A stretch of 64,000 nt of DNA, taken from Sphingomonas sp. SORGH_AS_0879 (GTDB lineage: Bacteria > Pseudomonadota > Alphaproteobacteria > Sphingomonadales > Sphingomonadaceae). The stretch covers positions 2,180,001 to 2,244,000 of the forward strand of contig NZ_JAUTBJ010000002.1 in NCBI RefSeq assembly GCF_030819175.1, read 5' to 3'. Position 1 is the stretch's first letter. Each line of letters opens with the position of its first letter. The notes beneath the pieces were generated by a model, which was not told the origin of the DNA, ran no database searches, and saw only the letters and a program-made list of their open reading frames with translations. Both the position numbers and the translations under genes were made by a program. Positions 9,783-18,276 of this stretch are shown here, one piece after another.

Positions 9783-10991
9783 ATGTCCCCATCCGGCCCC
9801 GAACCGATCCCGTCACGATCATCGCCTCCTTTATCGCTTTTCGGGCTCGCCAATGTCGGGGGCGTGATCGCGTATCTGCCGCTGCTGACCTTGCTGGTAC
9901 CCTTGAAGGTGGAGGCGATCAGTCCGGACGGGCGGATCGCGCTTCTGTCGCTGATCGCCGTGTCGGGCGCCGTGGTGGCGAGCCTCGCCAATATCCTGTT
10001 CGGCTGGCTCAGCGATCGGTCGGCGCAGGCGGGCCGGGGTCGGCGGCTATGGATAGCGATCGGCTTGGTCGGGATACTGGCAAGCTATGCTTTGATCGGT
10101 CTGGCGACGACCCCCGTCTCGGTGGTCGCGGCGATCCTGTGCTTTCAATTGGCAGTCAACGCCGTGCTTGCACCGTTGATGGCGATCATGGCCGAGGAAA
10201 TCCCGGATGCGAAGCGGGGCATGGCCGGAGCATTGATCGCGCTGGGCAATCCGGCGGCGGCGGCGCTGTCCGCATGGTTGGTCGGCGAAGCGATGCTGGG
10301 AGAGGGCGGGCGGCTCGCGGTCGTCGGCGGAATGATCGCGGTCTGCGTCTTACCGCTGCTCCTGACCCGCGCGCGGGCGCTCAACGCGCCGATGGTTCCC
10401 GAGACGGCGCGATCACGCCCCCCTCGTCGGGACTTGTGGATCGCGGGCCTGTCCAGGCTGCTGATCCAGATTGCGGGGGTCGTGCCCCAAGGCTATCTCC
10501 TTTATTATTTCCAGACGATCGTGCCGCCCGCCGAGCGCGTCGATCTGCCTCGCTGGATCGGGCAGGTCTTCACATTGGGCTTCATCGTACCCCTGCCGAT
10601 CGCATTGCTGTTCGGCCGCGCGGCGGACAGGCCCGAACGGCGCAAATATGTCCTGCTGCTGGCCGCCCTGGTCGCGGCGGCCGGGTTGGTCGCCATGGCC
10701 TCCGCGCAAAGCCGGGAGGCGGGGGCGGCGGCCTTCATCCTCTACACCGCCGGATCGTCGGTGTTCGCCGCGCTGCATTCGGGCCTCAGCTTTCAGTTGC
10801 TGCCCGATCCGCGTCATCGTGGAAGGGATTTGGGGCTGTTCAACCTGACCAATACCCTGCCGAGCCTTTTGGGAGCGATGCTCGCCTGGGTGTTCGCGAC
10901 GCCGCAGGATTTCGACACCGTCCTGCTGGTGCTGGCCCTGATCACCATGTCGGGTGGGTTGGCGATCCTGGGTGTAAGGACATGGCGATGA
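9783..10991 (+). CDS. MFS transporter, possibly sugar-related
   Basis: 402 residues with about twelve hydrophobic helices. The loop after helix 2 reads FGWLSDRSAQAGRGRR, a variant of the MFS signature. The general pattern, with a helix 4-5 block MAIMAEEIPDAKRGMAGA, resembles PUCC/SLC45-like and glycoside-cation families. ATG 9783 follows GGGAGGGG. The substrate is not identifiable. Its neighbours (another MFS, then an esterase) would suit import of plant-derived compounds, but that is inference. Confidence 0.85.
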   Translation: MSPSGPEPIPSRSSPPLSLFGLANVGGVIAYLPLLTLLVPLKVEAISPDGRIALLSLIAVSGAVVASLANILFGWLSDRSAQAGRGRRLWIAIGLVGILASYALIGLATTPVSVVAAILCFQLAVNAVLAPLMAIMAEEIPDAKRGMAGALIALGNPAAAALSAWLVGEAMLGEGGRLAVVGGMIAVCVLPLLLTRARALNAPMVPETARSRPPRRDLWIAGLSRLLIQIAGVVPQGYLLYYFQTIVPPAERVDLPRWIGQVFTLGFIVPLPIALLFGRAADRPERRKYVLLLAALVAAAGLVAMASAQSREAGAAAFILYTAGSSVFAALHSGLSFQLLPDPRHRGRDLGLFNLTNTLPSLLGAMLAWVFATPQDFDTVLLVLALITMSGGLAILGVRTWR

Positions 10992-11064
10992 TGGGCTGTC
11001 CCGGCGTCACGGATGATCGGCGTTCCGACTGGGCGAGCGGGTGAAGGAATTGTAGAACCGCGAT

Positions 11065-11937
11065 ATGCTGAAGTTCCTGCGCCTGCTGACGGCACTGATC
11101 GCCTGTGTCCTTTCCAACGCCGCTCTGGCGGAATGTCGCATGGGCGCTGTGGATGCCTTGCCCGAACGCGCCCTCATCCATCTGCCTTCAAAGCCCTCGA
11201 CCGTCGCGATGCCGTTGCTGGTGCTTCTCCACGGCAGCACCAGCAACGGTGCGGAGATGCTGCGGGACAGCGGGCTGGCCGAAACCGCGGACCGCCATGG
11301 CTTCATCGTCGTGGCGCCAAACGGGGGTATCCCGGCGGGCCGTGGCTTCGTCTGGATTATTCCCGGTGTCCCGACCGTCACGGGCGCATTGCCGCCGAGG
11401 ACGGCTCGTGACGACATCGGCTATCTGACCGGGCTGGTGGACCGCATGATCGCGACCGGCTGTGTTGATGGCGCGCGGGTCTATGCGACGGGCCTGTCCG
11501 GTGGCGGGCGTATGACCTCGCTGCTGGGTTGCCACGTGCCGCACCGATTTGCCGCGATCGCGCCGGTCGTCGGCTTGCGGGCGGGTCGGCCGCTCGAAGG
11601 CGATCCCGACCGCGTCGATCCCTCGACGTGCCGCCCCGGAATTCCGATGCCCGTCCTCGCCTTTTCGGGCGACGCCGATACGACCAACCCCATCAGCGGC
11701 GGTGGTGCGCCCTATTGGCGATATTCGCAGACCACGGCGCTCGCGCGCTGGGCCGCGCTGAATGGCTGTTCGCGCCCCTATGCCCGGACCATCGACGCGA
11801 GCGACTATGAGCAGGGCTATACGCTGTGCAGGGGTGATGCGACCGTCGCAGTGCGCGTGAAGCGGGGCGGGGGGCATAGCTGGTCCACCGTCGATAACGA
11901 GGCGATGTGGGCATTCTTGTCCCACCATACGCGCTGA
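11065..11937 (+). CDS. Secreted alpha/beta-hydrolase, CE1 / PHB-depolymerase (LpqC) family
   Basis: 290 residues with a Sec signal peptide ending near NAALA. The alpha/beta-hydrolase core shows the oxyanion segment LLVLLHGSTSNG, the nucleophile elbow TGLSGGGR, the acid FSGDADTTN and the catalytic His in GGGHSWS. The family covers extracellular polyhydroxybutyrate depolymerases and feruloyl/acetyl-xylan esterases (LpqC type). Given the CE2-like and GH3 genes upstream, a feruloyl-esterase-like role is plausible, but the polymer depolymerase alternative is equally open. The gene starts 73 bases after the MFS gene and ends 10 bases before the convergent DUF2252 gene. Confidence 0.82.
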   Translation: MLKFLRLLTALIACVLSNAALAECRMGAVDALPERALIHLPSKPSTVAMPLLVLLHGSTSNGAEMLRDSGLAETADRHGFIVVAPNGGIPAGRGFVWIIPGVPTVTGALPPRTARDDIGYLTGLVDRMIATGCVDGARVYATGLSGGGRMTSLLGCHVPHRFAAIAPVVGLRAGRPLEGDPDRVDPSTCRPGIPMPVLAFSGDADTTNPISGGGAPYWRYSQTTALARWAALNGCSRPYARTIDASDYEQGYTLCRGDATVAVRVKRGGGHSWSTVDNEAMWAFLSHHTR

Positions 11938-11947
11938 CCTGCGGCGG

Positions 11948-13135
11948 TCAGGCGGCGAGGGCATAGCGGCGGCAATGGTCGAGATAGCCCGCCTCATGGC
12001 TACCCGCGAGCGACACGACGCTTTCCCACAGCCATGACGGGGTATCGAGCGCGCCCCGCCGATCCGCCTCCAACGTCTCCAGCCAGTCGCAACGGGTCCG
12101 GTCATCCATCTGCCGTGCATGGGCCTTGCCCACGACGAAAGCGAGATGACGCGCGGCCTTCACCGCCTCGCCCTGACTGAACTGGTCGACCTCCAGCTTC
12201 AGGTCATGCGGGGTCAATTCGCGGATGAAGAGCGAGCGCTCCAGCATATGCACCGGCATCATCCGCGCGCCCAGATAGGGGGACATTGCGTTCGCCGCCG
12301 TCACGACACGCTCGGCATCGTCCTTCGGCATGGCCGCGCCCGGTGCGGCGGGGGCGATGGGGGTGGTCGCTTCCTTCAGGTCGATCAGGGCATAGGACCA
12401 GTTGCCCTTGCCGGTCTTGAGCCCCACGATCGCAGCATAGCGCAGCAGGCCCAGCGAACTACACCCCTTCATCCAATAGGCCGCATCGACCAGGCGAACC
12501 CCACGCCCCTTTGGCTTGCCCTTCAGCGACAGGACCATCCGGGCGACGTCCTCATCGGCGAACAGCGTGGTCAGGGCCTCGCGTTCCTCTGGCGTCAAAT
12601 CCCAGAATTTCTTGCCGAGCGGGATACGCGGCTCGACGGCGTCCAGCCGTTCCTTGGCAAGGTGCCGCCAACGTCGCCCCAATGCCTCCCGCTCGACGCT
12701 GCGGACGATCTCGGACTCGGCGCCCGGATCATCGCTGCCCGGATCGCGCATTGCGGCGGCATAGCCTTCGACCATTTCCTCCATCATCCGCATGGTGACG
12801 ACGCCGGGCAGGTCGGAGCCACGCGCCGCCGTCGCCAGCGACAGCCCCAACCGGATCAGGTCATGCGCGGGATTGCCGATAACGGCCTGATCCAGATCGC
12901 GGATCTGGATTTCCACCGCGCCCTCGCCGTTCGCGACGGGCCCGAGATTGCCGAGATGGCAGTCGCCGCAAATCCAGATGTCCGGTCCCCGAGGAACCCG
13001 TCGGGCGGAAGGCGATTCCGCCAGCCATTCATAGAATTTCGCCGTATTGCCGCGAACATAGGCATAGGCGGATCGGGCCATTTTAAGGGTGCGTTTGGCC
13101 TCGAGAATGGCGAGACGTTCGGTGGGAAGGGGCAT
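11948..13135 (-). CDS. DUF2252 family protein
   Basis: 395 residues, soluble, with the DUF2252 hallmarks: an N-terminal FYRGS-like segment (YAYVRGNTAKFYEWL), then ICGDCHLGNLGP and IQIRDLDQAVIGNPAHDLIRL. The GDxHxxN and DLD arrangement resembles kinase-like (APH/ABC1-type) phosphotransferase folds, so an ATP-dependent phosphotransferase activity has been suspected for the family. The true function is unknown. It is 80 bases upstream of the beta-lactamase-like gene on the same strand and could share its transcript. Confidence 0.85.
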   Translation of the reverse strand: MPLPTERLAILEAKRTLKMARSAYAYVRGNTAKFYEWLAESPSARRVPRGPDIWICGDCHLGNLGPVANGEGAVEIQIRDLDQAVIGNPAHDLIRLGLSLATAARGSDLPGVVTMRMMEEMVEGYAAAMRDPGSDDPGAESEIVRSVEREALGRRWRHLAKERLDAVEPRIPLGKKFWDLTPEEREALTTLFADEDVARMVLSLKGKPKGRGVRLVDAAYWMKGCSSLGLLRYAAIVGLKTGKGNWSYALIDLKEATTPIAPAAPGAAMPKDDAERVVTAANAMSPYLGARMMPVHMLERSLFIRELTPHDLKLEVDQFSQGEAVKAARHLAFVVGKAHARQMDDRTRCDWLETLEADRRGALDTPSWLWESVVSLAGSHEAGYLDHCRRYALAA

Positions 13136-13215
13136 TTATGATGGAGCCTCGGACGATGGTTGAAGCAATAACGCCGCACGGCCCCAAAAGTGACAAAACA
13201 TTGCTGAGCGGCATG

Positions 13216-14316
13216 CTACCTCGCCGAGCCGACGACCGCGCGCGTCACATCTCCCATCAGGCGCATGCGGGCGGGAATGGATTCCCGCGTGCTGGCGATC
13301 ATGACGGCAACGGCGTAGCGGTGGCCATCGGGCGCGACCAACAGACCGACGTCGTTGTATCCCGTCGAAAGGCTGCCCAGATCCTGCCCGGTCCCCGTCT
13401 TGTGCGCGAGCGTCCAGCCGGGACGAAGCCCGGACTTGAGGCGGAGCGGCCCGGTCTTGCTCGAGCGCATGAGCGTCAGAAGCGAAGACGTCGATCCTGG
13501 GGTCAACAGCTTGCCCTGTGCCAGGAGCGAAAGGCCGAGCGTGACGCCGTTCGCCGACGCGCCGTCCATCGGTGCGGCCAGATAGCGACGCAGCGCCTTT
13601 TCCCGCGCTTCGTAAGTCATCGCGGCGCGGGCCTGGAGGAAGCCCCAGCCGCCGGCCCATTCGGGTCGCCATTGCAAACCGGTGGTCCGCGCCTGCAATT
13701 CCCGCTCGCCGGGGCCGAACTTGACGCCCGCTACGCCCTTTTGGGACAGCATGCGATTGATCGCATCGGGTCCGCCGACCCGCCACAGGAGCACATCGTT
13801 GCATGTATTGTCGCTGCGCGTCATGGCCCCTCGCAGCAACTCGCCGATGGTCGTCCGATAGCCCGTCTTGCCGACAAGGGCGCGGATCGGTTGGTGAAAG
13901 ACGGTCAGGTCCGATCGATTGACGGTGATCGGATCGGAGAGCGACAGGCGACCACGATCGACCGCATCCATGACGGCGATCGCGACCCACAGCTTGCTGA
14001 CGCTTTGTTGCGGGCGGGGACGGTCGCCTTCCCACGCCACGACCCAGCCTTCATCGATATCGCGAACGCTGATGCCCACCTCGCCCTTGAAGGTGCTGCC
14101 AAGAGCCTGAACCGCGTTGAGCAGGTCGGCGGAGGGCTGGGCGCGGGCGGGACGGGCCGGGACCGGCCTGGGACGCGGCGCGGCGGGGGCGGTGGTCTCG
14201 ACCGTGATCGGTACGGCGGCGGGTGGCACGGGTTGGCTGACGGTGGGTACGCATGCGGACGACAGGATCACACAGGCGAGCACAGCGGTGCCGCCGAGCA
14301 GCGATTTCGATACCAA
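13216..14316 (-). CDS. Class A beta-lactamase-like serine hydrolase, probable lipoprotein
   Basis: 366 residues from TTG 14316, chosen because AAGGGAAG lies just upstream and a signal peptide with a possible lipoprotein Cys22 (ILSSAC) follows; a Pro/Ala/Arg linker covers residues 23-60. Active-site motifs are present: Ser105-x-x-Lys108 (SVSK), Ser168-Asp-Asn170, a Glu204 at the omega-loop position (GERELQ, aligned with Glu166 of TEM) and Lys306-Thr-Gly. About 35-40 extra residues follow the omega loop relative to TEM. The enzyme would hydrolyse beta-lactams in the periplasm or act on a related amide or ester. It is divergent from the SDR gene at 14503. Confidence 0.85.
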   Translation of the reverse strand: MVSKSLLGGTAVLACVILSSACVPTVSQPVPPAAVPITVETTAPAAPRPRPVPARPARAQPSADLLNAVQALGSTFKGEVGISVRDIDEGWVVAWEGDRPRPQQSVSKLWVAIAVMDAVDRGRLSLSDPITVNRSDLTVFHQPIRALVGKTGYRTTIGELLRGAMTRSDNTCNDVLLWRVGGPDAINRMLSQKGVAGVKFGPGERELQARTTGLQWRPEWAGGWGFLQARAAMTYEAREKALRRYLAAPMDGASANGVTLGLSLLAQGKLLTPGSTSSLLTLMRSSKTGPLRLKSGLRPGWTLAHKTGTGQDLGSLSTGYNDVGLLVAPDGHRYAVAVMIASTRESIPARMRLMGDVTRAVVGSAR

Positions 14317-14502
14317 CGCAACTTCCCTTTTTCGGCGTCTTTTAGCGGTCCGTCGGGAAAGCGACACCCGATCCCTTTTGTGTTCGACGCTCCTGTCGGT
14401 CCGCTCGTCGCAGGGCGGCGTCGGTGACGACCAAAAGCCGAAACAGGCTGGAACATTCGCGCAGCGCATGGCTTGGCGGTCCGAACATCGAAAGGCTGAT
14501 CC

Positions 14503-15348
14503 ATGTCCTCGTCCACACCCATCTGGTTCATCACGGGCTGCTCGACCGGCTTCGGTCGCGAACTGGCGAAGCTGGTCCTGAAGCAGGGAGCGCGGGCGGT
14601 CGTCACGGCGCGGCGGATCGGCGATGTGGCCGATATCGTCGAGGAGCATCAGGAGAAGGCGCTGGCGCTGGAACTCGACGTGACGAACGACGAGCAGATC
14701 GCGCCGGCGGTGAAGGCGGGACAGGAGCGCTTCGGCGGGATCGATGTGCTGGTGAACAATGCGGGCTATGGATATCAGAGCACGATCGAGGAAGGCGATG
14801 ACGACGCGATCCGCAGGCAGTTCGATGTCAACGTCTTCGGCCTGTTCGCCCTGACCCGTGCCGTCCTGCCCATCATGCGGGCCGCGCGCCGGGGGCATGT
14901 CATCAACATCACGTCGGTGGCGGGGCTGATCGGCTATCCGGGTTCAGGCTATTACGCGGCGTCGAAACATGCGGTGGAGGGCTGGTCCGATGCGCTCGCG
15001 GTCGAAGTCCGGCCGCTGGGCATTCACGTGACCTGCGTCGAGCCCGGCCCTTTCCGGACCGACTGGGCGGGACGTTCACTTCAACAGACGCCCAGCCGGA
15101 TCGCGGACTATGCCGAGACGGCGGGCAAAAGGCTGGCGAGCACGCGGGACATCAGCGGCTCCCAGGCGGGCGACCCGGTCCGGGCGGCCGAGGCAATGAT
15201 CGCGATCACGCAGCAGACGAACCCGCCTCGCCATCTGGTGCTGGGCCGCTGGGGCTTCGACGCGGTCACTGACCGGCTGAAGCAACGTCATGCCGAGATC
15301 GAAGCGAATCGCGACCTCAGCCTGTGTGCCGATTTCCCCGAAAGCTGA
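14503..15348 (+). CDS. Classical short-chain dehydrogenase/reductase
   Basis: 281 residues. The Rossmann glycine motif is TGCSTGFG, followed by NNAG, an ITSVAGLIG strand with catalytic Ser, and YYAASK with catalytic Tyr/Lys; the helix after it carries PGPFRTDW. The fold and length match oxidoreductases of the SDR family annotated as DltE/retinol-dehydrogenase-like proteins. NADP(H) preference is plausible from TARR after strand 2. The substrate is unknown. The gene is divergent from the beta-lactamase-like gene and converges on the nucleotidyltransferase gene 27 bases away. Confidence 0.88.
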   Translation: MSSSTPIWFITGCSTGFGRELAKLVLKQGARAVVTARRIGDVADIVEEHQEKALALELDVTNDEQIAPAVKAGQERFGGIDVLVNNAGYGYQSTIEEGDDDAIRRQFDVNVFGLFALTRAVLPIMRAARRGHVINITSVAGLIGYPGSGYYAASKHAVEGWSDALAVEVRPLGIHVTCVEPGPFRTDWAGRSLQQTPSRIADYAETAGKRLASTRDISGSQAGDPVRAAEAMIAITQQTNPPRHLVLGRWGFDAVTDRLKQRHAEIEANRDLSLCADFPES

Positions 15349-15352
15349 GCCT

Positions 15353-15370
15353 TGGCGGTCCAGGCCGCCA
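15353..15370. terminator. Short hairpin between convergent SDR and nucleotidyltransferase genes
   Basis: TGGCGG and CCGCCA form a 6-bp stem around a 6-base loop in the 27-base convergent gap. There is no U-tract, so it is only a weak terminator candidate. Confidence 0.3.
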
Positions 15371-15375
15371 GGGCG

Positions 15376-16101
15376 TCATGCCGCCCGGCGGCTGGCCGGG
15401 GTTCCGCTATGAAGCCACGCCTCCGCCTTGGCCAGAGCGGGCTGGTCGTCCACGTCGATCCAGTCGACATCGCTGCAATCCAGCGTACGGGCCGTCCCTT
15501 GCTCCGCCAAGACGCGCATCCCCTCGGTCAGCGAGGGGGCATCGAGCCCATGGAGGGCGTCGAACAGACTGTGTCCGATGGCAAAGACGCCGGTGTCGAA
15601 ACAGTCATAGTCGCCCAAGCCCTTGCCGATCTCGACGATCCGCTCGCCCTGGGTCCGGACGCAGGTGACGTCGTCCAGATCGACCCAGTCGCTGTCGATC
15701 CGACGATCGGTCGCCAGCCGGGCCCCGCCACCCGAACCCGCTTCGGCGGTGCGCCGATAGAGTTCGGGATCGGCAAGGTGATCGCACATGGCGAGCAGCG
15801 CGTCCCGGCCGGCGAGCAGAGGTTCGGCCGCGAGCAGCGATACGCCGTTGGGCTTGCGGTAATCCGCCACCCGCACCGTCTCCACGGCAATCGGCCAATT
15901 CCCGGCGGCGAGGTGGCGCTCGATGCTTTCCACACCATAGCCGAGCACCACCACCGCTCGCCGCAATCCCGCTATCGCCAGCCCGTGCAGTGCATGGTCG
16001 ATCAGCGCCCGGCCGCCCACATGGCACAGCGGCTTGTACGGGGCGGCGGAACGCAGGCGGCTGCCTTCGCCCGCCGCCAGCAGGATCGCGGTATCGATCA
16101 T
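15376..16101 (-). CDS. NTP-transferase family protein, candidate inositol-1-phosphate cytidylyltransferase
   Basis: 241 residues from ATG 16101. The nucleotidyltransferase signature LLAAGEGSRLRS is at the N-terminus, with PLCHVGGRALIDHAL and a metal-binding MCDHLAD further on. The length suits sugar-phosphate or phosphocholine cytidylyltransferase-like enzymes. The gene follows the inositol-phosphate synthase gene with one base between stop and start, as the last gene of a three-gene operon. In hyperthermophiles a related domain (IPCT) makes CDP-inositol from inositol-1-phosphate and is paired or fused with a CDP-alcohol phosphotransferase; the same pairing here suggests CDP-inositol formation. 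That specific activity is inference from context. Confidence 0.8.
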   Translation of the reverse strand: MIDTAILLAAGEGSRLRSAAPYKPLCHVGGRALIDHALHGLAIAGLRRAVVVLGYGVESIERHLAAGNWPIAVETVRVADYRKPNGVSLLAAEPLLAGRDALLAMCDHLADPELYRRTAEAGSGGGARLATDRRIDSDWVDLDDVTCVRTQGERIVEIGKGLGDYDCFDTGVFAIGHSLFDALHGLDAPSLTEGMRVLAEQGTARTLDCSDVDWIDVDDQPALAKAEAWLHSGTPASRRAA

Positions 16102-16102
16102 C

Positions 16103-17194
16103 TTACTGGATCGTGATGAAGTCTTCGACCGCCTGGGCGGCAAGATCGTCGGTCATCTGGGTGCGGGGATGCTTGCAGAAATAGGCAGATGCCGCGTCGA
16201 TCGGACCGGCGAGGCCACGATCCTTGGCGAGCTTGGCGCAACGGATCATGTCGATGGCGACGCCCGCGCTGTTCGGGCTGTCCTCGACCGAGAGGCGGAG
16301 TTCGAGGTTCATCGGCACGCCGCCGAACATCGAGCCTTCCATGCGCAGGAAGCAGACCTTGTTGTCGTTCTGCCACGGCACATAGTCCGACGGGCCGATA
16401 TGGACATTCTCATCGTCCAGCCGCTCGGCGGCGACCGACTGAACCGCCTCGGTCTTGGAAATCTTCTTCGAGGCGAGGCGGCGATGGTTCGACATGTTGA
16501 GGAAGTCGGTATTGCCGCCGGTGTTCAGCTGATAGGTGCGCTCCAGCTTGACGCCGCGCTTGGCGAACAGATCGGTCAGCACGCGGTGGACGATGGTCGC
16601 GCCGAGCTGTGCCTTGATGTCGTCGCCGATGATCGGCACGCCCGCCGCTTCGAACTTCGCCGCCCATTCGGGGTTGCTGGCGATGAAGACGGGGATGTTG
16701 TTGACGAAGGCGACGCCCGCCTCCAGCGCGCATTCGGCGTAGAATTCGCTCGCCTTCTGGCTGCCGACGGGCAGGTAGTTCATCAGCACGTCGGTCTTGG
16801 ACTCGCGCAGCGCCGCGACGACCTCCTCCTTGGTCGGTTCCGGCGCGTCGGCGAGCAGGAAGGTGCGGTCGTCCTGATACTCGGCCATATGCTCGGCCAC
16901 GCCGTCCAGGATCTTGCCCATGCGCACGGTCGCGCCGGTCGTCTCGATCGTTTCGCAGAAGATGGCGGTGCAGTTCGGCTTGGCGAAGATCGCCTCGGCC
17001 ACGTCCTTGCCCACCTTGCGGGTGTCGACATCCCAGGCCGCGACGACCTTGATATCGCTGGGCCGATAGCCGCCCAGGTCCCAGTGCATCAGGCCGATCG
17101 TATCATTTGCCCCGTCGCGATAGTGCGACAGTCCCTGAACCAGTGAGCTGGCACAATTGCCGACGCCGACCACAGCGATATTGATGCTCGTCAT
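16103..17194 (-). CDS. myo-Inositol-1-phosphate synthase
   Basis: 363 residues. The NAD-binding start INIAVVGVGNCASSLVQG and the catalytic signatures NYLPVGSQKA, GDDIKAQLGATI and NTGGNTDFLN identify the short archaeal/actinobacterial-type inositol-3-phosphate synthase. It converts glucose-6-phosphate to 1D-myo-inositol 3-phosphate in an NAD-dependent, redox-neutral cyclisation. ATG 17194 overlaps the stop of the upstream CDP-alcohol phosphotransferase gene as ATGA, so translation is coupled. It is the committed step feeding the cassette; its presence predicts de novo inositol synthesis. Confidence 0.93.
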   Translation of the reverse strand: MTSINIAVVGVGNCASSLVQGLSHYRDGANDTIGLMHWDLGGYRPSDIKVVAAWDVDTRKVGKDVAEAIFAKPNCTAIFCETIETTGATVRMGKILDGVAEHMAEYQDDRTFLLADAPEPTKEEVVAALRESKTDVLMNYLPVGSQKASEFYAECALEAGVAFVNNIPVFIASNPEWAAKFEAAGVPIIGDDIKAQLGATIVHRVLTDLFAKRGVKLERTYQLNTGGNTDFLNMSNHRRLASKKISKTEAVQSVAAERLDDENVHIGPSDYVPWQNDNKVCFLRMEGSMFGGVPMNLELRLSVEDSPNSAGVAIDMIRCAKLAKDRGLAGPIDAASAYFCKHPRTQMTDDLAAQAVEDFITIQ

Positions 17195-18060
17195 TGGGTG
17201 TTCATGTCCTTCGAGTGGATCAGGTTTTGTTGATGGAAAGGGGTGTCGGGCCGGATCAGTCGGCGCTCCACCTGGCGATGCCAGACCAGCCCGATGAGCA
17301 GGACCAGCGTCAGCGGCCCGAGTTCGGCCCACCAGAACCAGCGGGGATCGCCCGCCAGACAGGCGAGGAAGATGGTATAGACGCGGACATTGGCGCTCAG
17401 CAGGCTCATCAACCGCATCGGCGGGACGGCCGCGACGCCATAGGTGGTGGCGAGCGACATGGGATCGCTCTGACGCCCCAACGCCACGTCGAAGCGTCCG
17501 GCAAAGCGTTCCAGCGTCCCCGCGACCCAATCATAACAGCGGACCAGCGGGTTGCGGCTGTGCGGCGTAGCGGCGGGGGCGGTCAGCCCCTTGCACCGGC
17601 GGTGGAACCGCGCCCGCTCGCTTTCATAATAGTTGGACTGGACGGCATGGGCCGCTCCGGCGGCGATCGCGAGCAGCCAGCCGCCCATCGTTCCGATCGA
17701 CCAGGCCAGAACGATATAGATCAGCGCGAAGACGCCATGGTCGCACAGGCCGTCCAATGCCCGGCCGAGCGGACTCGCCGTACCCGTCGCGCGAGCGATC
17801 ATCCCGTCCAGCCCATCGGCGATCAGCCAGCAGATGGAGAGGATCAGGCCGAACAGGACGAAACGCCAATCCTGCCACTGGGCATAGCTGATCGCCGCCG
17901 ATGCCCCGAGAAGGAGGCCGCCGACCGACACCATATTGGCCGATATCCGGCGGGCAACGAACCAAGGCAGCAGCAAATCGGCCGCTGGGTGTACGATCCA
18001 GAGATTGGTCGGATCCTCGATCCGGCGATCCCGCGACCGGTCCGGTGGGGGACGTGTCAT
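17191..18060 (-). CDS. CDP-alcohol phosphatidyltransferase family membrane enzyme
   Basis: 289 residues from ATG 18060. The family motif D-G-x2-A-R-x8-G-x3-D-x3-D is complete (DGMIARATG ... LGRALDGLCDHG), followed by several transmembrane helices. Such enzymes displace CMP from a CDP-linked donor by an alcohol or phosphorylated alcohol, in the inner membrane. The N-terminus is charged and cytosolic (about residues 1-20), and a YYESERARFHRR loop follows the fourth helix. It is the first gene of the inositol cassette and overlaps the synthase by ATGA. Likely products are a phosphatidylinositol-type lipid or a di-inositol phosphate-like solute; sequence alone does not decide. Confidence 0.88.
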   Translation of the reverse strand: MTRPPPDRSRDRRIEDPTNLWIVHPAADLLLPWFVARRISANMVSVGGLLLGASAAISYAQWQDWRFVLFGLILSICWLIADGLDGMIARATGTASPLGRALDGLCDHGVFALIYIVLAWSIGTMGGWLLAIAAGAAHAVQSNYYESERARFHRRCKGLTAPAATPHSRNPLVRCYDWVAGTLERFAGRFDVALGRQSDPMSLATTYGVAAVPPMRLMSLLSANVRVYTIFLACLAGDPRWFWWAELGPLTLVLLIGLVWHRQVERRLIRPDTPFHQQNLIHSKDMNTQ

Positions 18061-18276
18061 GCAGATGTCACATACAGCGCCTCCACGAGGTCCGGCAAGC
18101 GATTTGCCTGACCTTCCAATAAAAAGACCGGTCGCGTCGCTTTTCGGACGCGCGATGGAGCCGGGGGACGTCCAGCGCCATCCGCCAAGCTCGTTTTCGT
18201 AGAGGCCGCGTGCGATCAACGACTTGTGCGAGGTGCGGTCGCCGTTAGCTTGGGCGGCGGACAAAGGGGGAAGATC

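Noticed and set aside
14317..14898. N-terminal extension of the beta-lactamase frame over the SDR gene
   Set aside because: The first 190 codons are antisense to the SDR and precede a signal peptide; TTG 14316 with its ribosome site is the sensible start.
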